DNA of 30,613 nt, taken from NCBI GenBank assembly GCA_023426345.1, contig JAFAAX010000189.1, positions 1 through 30,613 of the forward strand. The letters run 5' to 3'. How positions within the stretch are numbered: the stretch's first letter is position 1; each line of letters begins with the position of its first letter. Positions 1 through 6,376 of the stretch are shown one piece after another. The translations under genes and the position numbers were made by a program. The stretch comes from Actinomycetes bacterium. GTDB lineage: Bacteria; Actinomycetota; Actinomycetes; Actinomycetales; Actinomycetaceae. The notes beneath the pieces are model-generated. The model was not told the DNA's origin, searched no databases, and worked only from the letters and a program-made list of their open reading frames with translations.

Positions 1-4
1 GATC

Positions 5-36
5 GCCTGACCCGGCCGCGCGGGCCGCCCTCGTCG
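5..36 (-). repeat. Dispersed GC-rich repeat, copy a, just 3' of the ABC permease
   Basis: Read on the minus strand this is GACGAGGGCGGCCCGCG followed by a CGGCCGGGTC tail, beginning 6 bases past the permease stop codon. Near-identical copies lie at 2177-2213, 7102-7128, 15475-15510 and 24341-24367, and half copies lie in three hairpins. The GGCC-CGCG-GGCC core can fold back on itself, so it could act as a factor-independent stop for the ABC operon. The repeat is seen directly; the terminator role is inferred. Confidence 0.6.
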
Positions 37-42
37 ATGTCT

Positions 43-867
43 CTACCGCACCGACGTGTGGCGCTCGATCGAGCGCACGCCCCACCAGACCAGGACGGCG
101 GTGAGCACCAGGTTGGTGGCGAAGGAGCCCAGTCCGATGACGGAGGGCTGGGTGCCCGTGCGCAGGGCCGACACCATCTCGCCGAGCATCCCGCGCGCGA
201 CGAACGACCCCGCCTCCCGCCCGGTCAAGACGATGCCCACCGGGAGGAACAGCATGCCGATCAGGTTGACCAGCTGATCCGCCAGATACAGCAGGATCAG
301 CCCGATGAGGGGCGCGCCCCAGCCCAGGCCCTGGAAGCGGCTCTCGGAGGCGATGGACAGCACGGCGGGCACCTGGATGATGACGACCACGAACTCCAGG
401 ACCAGCACGGCGACCACGACGCCCGCGAGCGCACCGGGAAGTGCGTCGAACGACGAGAGGGTGCTCCTCCACTCCTCGCCGACGCCCACCCCGTCCATGC
501 GCGCGTGGGCGACCAGGGTCAGCCCCAGTCCGCCCAGGGCGACCGCCCCCGTCACGGCGGCGACGATCAGGGCGTGGAGGACCTTCGCGGCGTACAGCTC
601 CCGCCCGCGCACCGGCAGCGTGTGCGTGAAGGAGGCGCGCCGCCCGGACATGGACTGCCAATAGTCCCCCGCGAGCAGCGTGAGGACGATCGGCACCAGC
701 AGAATCAGGAGGACCACCGCGAGCGCCGCCCCCAGGCCGCCCAGCATCGACAGTCCGAGGAATCCCGGAACCAGGGACACGACGACGATGAGCATCACGA
801 CGCCCACCACCGAGGCCACCCACCGGGTGGTCGAGCGGAACTGCTCGCCCAGCAACGTCGTCAGCAT
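43..867 (-). CDS. ABC-2 type transporter permease subunit
   Basis: A 274-residue integral membrane protein with about six hydrophobic segments: two near the N-terminus (roughly residues 16-38 and 43-66), then residues 93-117, 145-170, a long stretch near 180-215, and a last segment around 245-262. A basic loop (SGRRASFTHTLPVRGRELYAAK) between segments 2 and 3 is typical of ABC-2 permeases. Its start overlaps the end of the upstream ATPase gene by 7 bases, so the two are translationally coupled and should form one transporter. With the GntR repressor upstream, the set resembles YtrA-type cell-envelope or antibiotic-stress ABC operons. The substrate cannot be read from sequence; export of a peptide, lipid or drug is the usual role of such pairs. 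Confidence 0.8.
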   Translation of the reverse strand: MLTTLLGEQFRSTTRWVASVVGVVMLIVVVSLVPGFLGLSMLGGLGAALAVVLLILLVPIVLTLLAGDYWQSMSGRRASFTHTLPVRGRELYAAKVLHALIVAAVTGAVALGGLGLTLVAHARMDGVGVGEEWRSTLSSFDALPGALAGVVVAVLVLEFVVVIIQVPAVLSIASESRFQGLGWGAPLIGLILLYLADQLVNLIGMLFLPVGIVLTGREAGSFVARGMLGEMVSALRTGTQPSVIGLGSFATNLVLTAVLVWWGVRSIERHTSVR

Positions 868-1595
868 GAGGCGTACTCCTTCCGGAACAGGGCGTCGATG
901 GTCATCCCGTACTGCGCGCGCAGGTCGTCCGCGTCGCCCTGGAGCAGGACGCGCCCGCCTCGCAGGAACACGGCGGTATCGATGACGGGCTCGATGTCGG
1001 CGATGAGGTGCGTGGACACCACCATCAGGGCGTCCGGGTCGAAGTTCTCCAGCACGGCGCGCAGGAGGACGTCGCGCGCCGCGGGATCGACGCCCGAGAT
1101 CGGCTCGTCGAGCAGGTAGACCCGCGCGCGGCGCGACATCGCCAGGGCGATCTGCAGCTTCTCGCGCATCCCCTTGGACAGTTCCTTGAGTCGGCGACCA
1201 CCGGGCAGGCCGAATCCCGCGATGAGCGCGCGGGCCCGGTCGGCGTCGAAGTCGGCGAAGAACCGGGCGTAGAGCGCGATCGCCTGATCCGGCCGACAGT
1301 CGTCGGGCAGGAAGGACGCGTCGGGCAGGAAGGAGACCATGGCCTTCGACTCAGGTCCGGGCCGATGCCCGCACACCGTGGCGGCGCCCGTCCAATCCGC
1401 CAGCACGCCGGCGAGGATCTTCAACAGCGTCGTCTTGCCGGAGCCGTTCTCCCCCAAGAGCCCGACGACGTGCCCGGCGGGCAGGTCCAGGTCGACGTGG
1501 TCCAGCGCCCGCAGCGACCCGTAGTCACGGGTGAGGCCCGCGACCCTCACGCCACCGGCGCCCTCCCGGACGTCGCGTGTTGCGTTCTCCATCAT
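861..1595 (-). CDS. ABC transporter ATP-binding protein
   Basis: A 244-residue nucleotide-binding subunit. Visible motifs are Walker A GENGSGKTT (about residues 48-56), an ABC signature variant LSKGM (ahead of REKLQIALAM), Walker B VYLLDEP, the D-loop and the switch histidine in VVSTH. The start is the first ATG of an ATGATG pair; it overlaps the GntR stop codon as ATGA and has GAGGGGA just upstream. A longer reading frame exists upstream but runs through the GntR gene and looks like shadow. The gene shares 7 bases with the permease downstream. As in other YtrA-type operons, ATPase and permease should make a small two-protein transporter controlled by the first gene. Confidence 0.9.
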   Translation of the reverse strand: MMENATRDVREGAGGVRVAGLTRDYGSLRALDHVDLDLPAGHVVGLLGENGSGKTTLLKILAGVLADWTGAATVCGHRPGPESKAMVSFLPDASFLPDDCRPDQAIALYARFFADFDADRARALIAGFGLPGGRRLKELSKGMREKLQIALAMSRRARVYLLDEPISGVDPAARDVLLRAVLENFDPDALMVVSTHLIADIEPVIDTAVFLRGGRVLLQGDADDLRAQYGMTIDALFRKEYASC

Positions 1596-1960
1596 TCCCC
1601 TCCCGTGAGCGGCCATCGCTCGATGAGCAGGCGGCGGGTGTCCTCCAGGCCGAGGCCCAGGCCGCGCAGCGTGTGGATGTGGCGGTCGGTGGCGGATGCG
1701 GCCAGCTCGACGCGCACGGCGGCGATGGCCGACGCATCGTCGGTGACGAAACGCCCTGCCGTCCGTTCGGCGGCGGTGAGGCCGGAGGCGTCGAGGTCGG
1801 CGAGCGCGCGCTGCACGGTGTTCGGATTGACCCCGGACTCCAGGGCCAGTTCCCGGACGCTCGGGACGCGGCCGGCCGCCGTCCATTCCCCCGCCGCGAT
1901 CCGGCGGCGGTATTCCCCCGCCAGCCGGATCCACAGCGGGCGGGGGTCGTCTGCACCCAT
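1592..1960 (-). CDS. GntR-family (YtrA subfamily) transcriptional regulator
   Basis: A 122-residue protein with an N-terminal winged helix-turn-helix: PLWIRLAGEYRRRIAAGEW leads into VPSVRELALESGVNPNTVQRAL, a classic GntR recognition block. The C-terminal part is only about 45 residues, too short for a FadR or HutC ligand domain, which points to the YtrA subfamily that usually represses its own ABC operon. The ATG at 1960 is chosen because GAGGG lies about 8 bases upstream; a GTG at 1975 is also in frame but has poor spacing. A perfect palindrome at 1981-2002 is the likely autoregulatory operator. The stop codon overlaps the ATPase start. Confidence 0.88.
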   Translation of the reverse strand: MGADDPRPLWIRLAGEYRRRIAAGEWTAAGRVPSVRELALESGVNPNTVQRALADLDASGLTAAERTAGRFVTDDASAIAAVRVELAASATDRHIHTLRGLGLGLEDTRRLLIERWPLTGGE

Positions 1961-1980
1961 CGTCGTCGCCCTCACCCCCT

Positions 1981-2002
1981 CTGTATTACTGCACTAATAC
2001 AG
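1981..2002 (-). promoter_or_regulatory. Palindromic operator for the GntR/YtrA-type repressor
   Basis: CTGTATTA and TAATACAG form a perfect 8-bp inverted repeat around a 6-base centre, an AT-rich island in otherwise GC-rich DNA. It lies 20 bases upstream of the chosen GntR start and close to the start of transcription. YtrA-type repressors bind palindromes of this size and position; binding here is inferred. Confidence 0.7.
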
Positions 2003-2176
2003 TAACACAGTTCGACAGCCGGCTCGCCCATCTGCGACCGGTCTCGCGCGCCGACCGCGAGGTATGCCCCAGTCAGACCGCGAGGCTCGCCCAAGACACG
2101 CTCACACATCCGGATTGGCGAGATCTCCAGCCGCTCCCGTCCGTCCGGTGTGCCCCTCGCCCGGCCGCAGACCCAC

Positions 2177-2213
2177 TGACGAGGGCGGCCCGCGTGGTCG
2201 GGTTGGGTGGTGC
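2177..2213 (+). repeat. Dispersed GC-rich repeat, copy b, in the GntR-HNH intergenic region
   Basis: TGACGAGGGCGGCCCGCG followed by TGGTCGGGTTGGG on the plus strand. It closely matches the copies at 7102-7128 and 15475-15510. The gap of about 340 bases between the GntR start and the HNH start holds the GntR operator, this repeat and the LexA box. I see no convincing gene in it; the 84-codon minus-strand frame here overlaps the repeat and lacks coding character. Confidence 0.6.
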
Positions 2214-2274
2214 ACTCAACCCTCATGCGTCACAGTGGTCTCATTGGTGGCAACTTGAGGGATCATACTTCCTA

Positions 2275-2290
2275 TCGAACACGTGTTCGA
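2275..2290 (+). promoter_or_regulatory. LexA/SOS box upstream of the DUF222/HNH gene
   Basis: TCGAACACGTGTTCGA is a perfect palindrome and an exact match to the actinobacterial LexA operator form TCGAAC-N4-GTTCGA. It ends 13 bases before the start codon at 2304 and sits where a -35 element would be for the -10 box at 2292-2297. Bound LexA would block transcription, so the gene should be induced by DNA damage. The sequence match is direct; regulation is inferred from the known LexA consensus. Confidence 0.85.
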
Positions 2291-2291
2291 C

Positions 2292-2297
2292 TATGCT
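2292..2297 (+). promoter_or_regulatory. -10 box of a leaderless promoter for the HNH gene
   Basis: TATGCT fits the TANNNT -10 form and is followed by exactly six bases and then the ATG at 2304. This places the transcription start at or next to the start codon. No ribosome binding site is visible before this ATG, which supports leaderless translation. Confidence 0.6.
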
Positions 2298-2303
2298 GGG
2301 GTC

Positions 2304-3785
2304 ATGGACGACATCACCGCATCCGCACCCGCTGGGGCCCTCGCCGAGGGGCTCAGCGTGGAGGTGGTGCGCGCCGTGGTGGCCCAAGCCTGCCAGCAGA
2401 CACGCGGCGGTGGGGGCAAAGAAGTCGTCGCCCTCATCTCGACATTCGAGGACGTCAAGAACGCCCTGACCGCCGGACAGGCACAACTCGCCCTCGCATT
2501 GCGCGACGTGCGCGAAGAGCAAGCCACGCAACGCCTGGCGGACACCGTGCGAGAAGGCGAGGCATGGGAGACGCGGCGCCGGGAACACGAACTCGCCTTG
2601 GCGCACCGCTCGGCGGTGTCCGAGGTGGCCTTGGCCAGACGGGAATCCCCCCACCGCGCCGCCCGGCTCATCGGGCTCGCCCAGGTCCTGGCCACAGAGA
2701 TGCCCCACACGTGGGACGCGTTCCGACATGGGCGCATCACCCCGTGGCGGGCCACCCTGATGGCCCGCGAGACCGCCTGCCTGAGCCTTCAGGATCGCCG
2801 CAGCGTTGACCGCGAGATGGCCGAGGTGATGGACCGCCTGTCGGATCGGGAACTGGAAGCGCAGGCCAAACGATGGGCCTACCAACTGGACCCTCGCGGT
2901 GTCGTGGCAGCCGCCGACCGGCAGGTCAACGACCGCCATGTGTCCACCAGACCCGTCTCTCCCACAATGCTCCTGTTGACCGCGCTGCTGCCGATGAAGC
3001 AGGGCATCGCCGTCCACGGGGCGCTCCTGCGCGCCGCAGAGTCCGCCAGGGCCCAAGGGGATCCGCGAGGGAAGAGCCAGATCATGGCCGACACCCTCGT
3101 CGAGCGCCTCACCGGGCAGGCCGACGCTGACGCCGTGCCCCTCGAGGTCCAAGTCGTCATCTCCGATGAGGCCCTGTTCGGCGCCTCCCAGGCACCCGCA
3201 CGCATCCCTGGATACGGGCCCATCCCCGCCACCATCGCCCGCAGAATGATCACCAGCGACATCGAGATCGACCCCGACTCCCACATCCACACCGGCAGGC
3301 TCAATCCCCTGGACACGGACGCCCGCGTGTTCCTCCGTCGCCTGTACACCGACCCCGCCGGCCAACTCATCGCCATGGAATCCACCCGCCGGCTCTTCCC
3401 ACCAGGCCTCGCGCACTTCATCGCCGCCCGCGACGGGCACATCTGCCGCACCCCCTACTGCTCGGCGCCGATCCGCCACGTTGACCACGTCACGCCCTCC
3501 GCCCACGGCGGGAAGACGACAGCCGCGAACGCCCAGGGCCTGTGCCAGTGGTGCAATCAGGCCAAAGAAGCCCCCGGCTGGCACACCCGCTCCACGCCCG
3601 ACGGAGTCATCACCCTCACCACACCCACCGGAACCGAATACTCCACCACACCCCCACCCCTGCCAACCCCCGGGCACCCGTCCTTCCAGACGCCACGTCG
3701 GCGAACGCCCCGGCGGGCACGCCGCCACCTCTCACCGTCAACGAGCACCACCCGAAAGACCCACAGCCCCATCCTCCGCGCGTAG
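2304..3785 (+). CDS. DUF222 / HNH endonuclease domain protein (13E12 repeat family type)
   Basis: A 493-residue protein with the usual two-part layout. An N-terminal helical DUF222-like region covers roughly residues 50-330, with family-like stretches such as RAARLIGLAQVLATEMPHTW and GRITPWRATLMA. A C-terminal HNH nuclease fold follows at about residues 375-425: HICRTPYC, then RHVDHVTPSAHGG, then NAQGLCQWCNQAKE, giving the paired zinc cysteines and the catalytic His-Asp-His. The last 60 residues are proline-, threonine- and arginine-rich and probably disordered. The ATG at 2304 is preferred over a GTG at 2283 because the latter lies inside the LexA box and ahead of the -10 element. Members of this family occur in many copies in actinobacteria and some are reported LexA targets; their biological role is not settled. 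Mobile-element or repair functions are both possible. Confidence 0.9.
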   Translation: MDDITASAPAGALAEGLSVEVVRAVVAQACQQTRGGGGKEVVALISTFEDVKNALTAGQAQLALALRDVREEQATQRLADTVREGEAWETRRREHELALAHRSAVSEVALARRESPHRAARLIGLAQVLATEMPHTWDAFRHGRITPWRATLMARETACLSLQDRRSVDREMAEVMDRLSDRELEAQAKRWAYQLDPRGVVAAADRQVNDRHVSTRPVSPTMLLLTALLPMKQGIAVHGALLRAAESARAQGDPRGKSQIMADTLVERLTGQADADAVPLEVQVVISDEALFGASQAPARIPGYGPIPATIARRMITSDIEIDPDSHIHTGRLNPLDTDARVFLRRLYTDPAGQLIAMESTRRLFPPGLAHFIAARDGHICRTPYCSAPIRHVDHVTPSAHGGKTTAANAQGLCQWCNQAKEAPGWHTRSTPDGVITLTTPTGTEYSTTPPPLPTPGHPSFQTPRRRTPRRARRHLSPSTSTTRKTHSPILRA

Positions 3786-3968
3786 GGCGAGCCGGAGTGT
3801 CACCGGTCCGACAAGGGTCGCCGCCCTCAGGCAGGTATCTATCGCCGCACGGCGCGGACAAGGAGATCCCACAGATCCTCCGCACGCCCGCGCGCCGATC
3901 TCCTTGGTGGGTCCGCGCGAGCGCCGGAATATGTGCTCGATCACTCTGAATGTCCGCGGGGACCACGG

Positions 3969-4316
3969 TCAGGAAGCGCTGCTGTCCAGGATTGCCTGCA
4001 GCAGTGTTTCGAGGACTGGGATACGTCGCGTGGCCGCGGTCCAAACCAACAGATCGTCAACGCTCCCATATTCGTGCGCAATGATGTTGCGCATCCCGAC
4101 GATCTTCCCGAGATCAGGGATCTGCCGACCGACCGCGGGGTCTGACCGACGCAACCGGTTGAGCGCCTCCCCCAGGATCTCGATCTCCCGCTCGACGGCG
4201 GCACGCCGCATGTGATCGGAGGAGTAGACCTCTGCAGTGACTCCCGCTGCGAACTCGCGGATCAAGCGGCACGCCTCGACCGCGTCCCAGAGGTGCGCAC
4301 GCGAGTCAGCACGCAT
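3969..4316 (-). CDS. hepT: HepT-like RNase toxin (DUF86)
   Basis: A 115-residue, mostly helical HEPN-fold protein. The active-site motif R-x4-H-x-Y is intact as R76, H81 and Y83 in RNIIAHEY, near the usual C-terminal third. HepT toxins are ribonucleases, and their partner MntA blocks them by adding AMP to the tyrosine of this motif. The ATG at 4316 is chosen with GGAAGAG upstream; it overlaps the end of the mntA-like gene by 11 bases. A TTG further upstream would extend it by seven residues. The antitoxin-first order and overlap fit the MntA-HepT type. The 183 bases between this gene and the HNH gene end hold nothing I can identify. Confidence 0.88.
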   Translation of the reverse strand: MRADSRAHLWDAVEACRLIREFAAGVTAEVYSSDHMRRAAVEREIEILGEALNRLRRSDPAVGRQIPDLGKIVGMRNIIAHEYGSVDDLLVWTAATRRIPVLETLLQAILDSSAS

Positions 4317-4611
4317 AGATCTCTTCCGCCCCCTCAACTGCGGACGCCCTGAAATAGGGATTCCTGATCGCCTCGGCGACCACTAGATCGACGTCTCTCC
4401 CAGCGATGCGCTGCAACTCCTCGAGAAGTCCGAAGTAGTCCTCGAACCGGTCCGCACGCCCGGGAAGGAAGTCGACCAGGAAATCCACATCGCTTCGGTC
4501 CGGGTCGAAGCGGTCAGTCAACGCCGATCCGAACACGCGCAACCGGGCAACGCCGTGGCGCTGTGCAGCTTGCGAGATCGCCTGGCGATCCAGGAGCGTC
4601 ATGGCCGTCAT
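4306..4611 (-). CDS. mntA: MntA-like minimal nucleotidyltransferase antitoxin
   Basis: A 101-residue minimal nucleotidyltransferase. The hallmark GS followed by DVD is present (G28, S29, then D41 and D43) and a later acidic strand, RDVDLVVAEAI, could supply the third carboxylate. In characterised MntA-HepT pairs this enzyme transfers AMP from ATP to the HepT active-site tyrosine and so neutralises the toxin. The first of two nearby ATGs (4611) is used, with GGGAG 12 bases before it; an ATG at 4602 would remove three residues. GAGAAT lies 6 bases before the ATG and may be a weak leaderless -10 box. The pair looks less GC-rich than its flanks, which fits acquired accessory DNA. Confidence 0.87.
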   Translation of the reverse strand: MTAMTLLDRQAISQAAQRHGVARLRVFGSALTDRFDPDRSDVDFLVDFLPGRADRFEDYFGLLEELQRIAGRDVDLVVAEAIRNPYFRASAVEGAEEIYAC

Positions 4612-4680
4612 GTCCCGATTCTCCCAGAGTTCCTGGACGCCGTCGAGGGCTCAGCACACGACGACCGCTGCCGGACCGAA

Positions 4681-4708
4681 GCCGCCGCAGGCGGCCGCCC
4701 TCGTCGAC
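4681..4708 (-). repeat. Half copy of the dispersed repeat with a GCCGCC/GGCGGC hairpin, copy c
   Basis: On the minus strand GTCGACGAGGGCGGCC runs into a GCCGCC-TGC-GGCGGC fold. It starts just past the stop codon of the acyl-CoA ligase gene, so it may terminate the long catabolic transcript. It shares the GACGAGGGCGGCC core with the other copies but has lost the CGCGTGG tail. Confidence 0.5.
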
Positions 4709-4714
4709 CAGCCC

Positions 4715-6376
4715 TCACGCGGCACCGTCCGGGGGCGTGTCCGCCCCGGCCTCGAGCAAGCCCCGCACCGCGCGCTTGTCCACCTTGAGACCGCGGGTCA
4801 GGGGGATGGCGTCGACGGTGCGGACGATGACAGGGATCTCGAACCTCCCCAGCCTGCCCGTCAGGCACCTCCGCACGTCCTCCGCCGTGACATGCGCCCC
4901 CGGTTCCGCGACGACAGCGGCACCGGGGACCTCGCCGAACAGGGCGTCGGGAACCCCCACGACGCACGCGTCATCGACGCCGGGCACGGCCCTCAACGCC
5001 TCTTCGACATCCGTGCACCAGATCTTCTCCCCGCCGCGGTTGACGACGTCCTTGATCCGGTCGACGACCCACAAGTAGTCGTCGGGACCGACATACCCGA
5101 TGTCTCCCGTGTGGAACCATCCGTCAGCGGGCCCGGCGACGCCGTCGGGCGTGTCGTACCCCCGCGCGACGTTCGCACCGCGGACCAGGATCTCCCCCGC
5201 CTCGCCGTCCGGGACCTCGGCGCCGGTGCCGTCGCAGATCTTGAGACTCATCCCCGGGATCGGAAGGCCCGACGCCCCGATGCGCGGGGAAGCGGAGGCA
5301 TCCGTGGGGAACATCGTGGCCGGGGATGTCGTCTCCGTCAACCCGTAGATCGTGCGGAACTGCGACTGCGGCATCCACTCGTGGAGCTCACGGATCCAGG
5401 AGACGGGCATGTGCGCGGCGCCGCAGGCGAACAGGCGCACCGAGGGGACCTCGGAGAACTCGCGCCTGGCCTGCAGCAGCATCTGGAAGACGGTCGGCGA
5501 GGCGTGGACAAACGTGATGCGCTCCCGCTGGATCGCCGCGAGGAAGCGGCCGGGCCGGAACCGCTGCTGGACGACCAGCGTGCCGCCCACGCGGATCATC
5601 ACTGCGATGATCGCGACGACGCCGGTGATGTGGTACATCGGCACGGCGATGATCGCCGAGTCCTCCGCCGTCAGTCCCAGCACCCGTTGGTAGGCGATGA
5701 CCGCATGGACGACGGCCCGGTTCGTGATGACGACGCCCTTCGCGTCCGACGTGGTCCCCGACGTGAACATCAGGATCGCGTCGTCGTCGGGGGCGGTGCC
5801 GCCCTGCTTCCTCAACGAGGGCGGCCCGCCGGGCAGGATCCGGAGGACACCCGCGGTGTCGGGGACGAGGATCTCGAGGCGCGGGAAACCGACGGCGAGG
5901 CGAACGCGGAGGAAGCGGACCAGCGGCAGGTCGTCGCAGATGCCGATGGCCAGGCTCTCGTCGGTGACCAGCACGTCCAGGCACGCACGCCGCGCCAGGT
6001 TGACGACCTCCTGGCGGGAGAGCTTGCCCGGGAGCGGGCACATCATTCCCCCCGCCCTGTTGACGGCCACGAACGCGGCGACGAACTCCAGGGAGTTCTG
6101 CAAGAGGACTCCGACGCGTGCGCCCGAGCGGACGCCGAAGAGGCCCAGCCGCCCGGCGAAGTCCTCCACGCACCCGTCGAGTTCACCGAACGTCAATGAG
6201 CGGCCCCCATCCATTCTGAGGGCGATCGCGTGGGGACGCTTCCGGGCCGAGTCGATGAGCATGTCCGACACGCTGCCGGGCGCCCCCCTCCAGGTGAGGA
6301 AGGTCTGGGCGCCGACGGCGACGGGCTCCAGTTCGTCGCGCATCGCGTCGCCCCAGCAGGCGGAACCGTCGATCAT
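4715..6376 (-). CDS. AMP-forming acyl-CoA ligase
   Basis: A 553-residue member of the ANL (acyl-AMP ligase) superfamily. Visible core motifs: A3 phosphate loop MFTSGTTSDAKG, A5 YGLTETT, A7 GWFHTGD, A8 hinge DRIKDVVNRGGEKI, and a C-terminal A10 region PLTRGLKVDKRAV with its lysine preserved, although the usual Gly-Lys is Leu-Lys. It should activate a carboxylic acid with ATP and join it to CoA in the cytosol. The ATG at 6376 overlaps the glycerate kinase stop as ATGA, so the two are co-translated. In context it may prime the CoA pathway by activating the imported acid, with the CoA-transferase at 11315-12784 sustaining it. The true substrate is not determined by sequence; a medium-chain fatty or hydroxy acid is also possible. 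Confidence 0.88.
   Translation of the reverse strand: MIDGSACWGDAMRDELEPVAVGAQTFLTWRGAPGSVSDMLIDSARKRPHAIALRMDGGRSLTFGELDGCVEDFAGRLGLFGVRSGARVGVLLQNSLEFVAAFVAVNRAGGMMCPLPGKLSRQEVVNLARRACLDVLVTDESLAIGICDDLPLVRFLRVRLAVGFPRLEILVPDTAGVLRILPGGPPSLRKQGGTAPDDDAILMFTSGTTSDAKGVVITNRAVVHAVIAYQRVLGLTAEDSAIIAVPMYHITGVVAIIAVMIRVGGTLVVQQRFRPGRFLAAIQRERITFVHASPTVFQMLLQARREFSEVPSVRLFACGAAHMPVSWIRELHEWMPQSQFRTIYGLTETTSPATMFPTDASASPRIGASGLPIPGMSLKICDGTGAEVPDGEAGEILVRGANVARGYDTPDGVAGPADGWFHTGDIGYVGPDDYLWVVDRIKDVVNRGGEKIWCTDVEEALRAVPGVDDACVVGVPDALFGEVPGAAVVAEPGAHVTAEDVRRCLTGRLGRFEIPVIVRTVDAIPLTRGLKVDKRAVRGLLEAGADTPPDGAA

Noticed and set aside
1972..2226. An 84-codon minus-strand frame upstream of the GntR gene
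   Set aside because: It overlaps the GntR operator and the dispersed repeat, has no ribosome binding site and no recognisable domain.
2241..3728. A 495-codon minus-strand frame opposite the HNH gene
   Set aside because: It is antisense to the DUF222/HNH gene, whose zinc and HNH motifs are intact. The antisense frame has only Gly-rich low-complexity sequence.
3481..4215. A 244-codon plus-strand frame spanning the HNH gene end
   Set aside because: It is in a different frame from the HNH gene, is Pro/Arg-rich, and runs antisense into the HepT gene.
4612..4630. Leaderless promoter for the MntA gene
   Set aside because: GAGAAT is six bases from ATG but does not match TANNNT, and a GGGAG ribosome binding site is present, so it was not listed with the other boxes.
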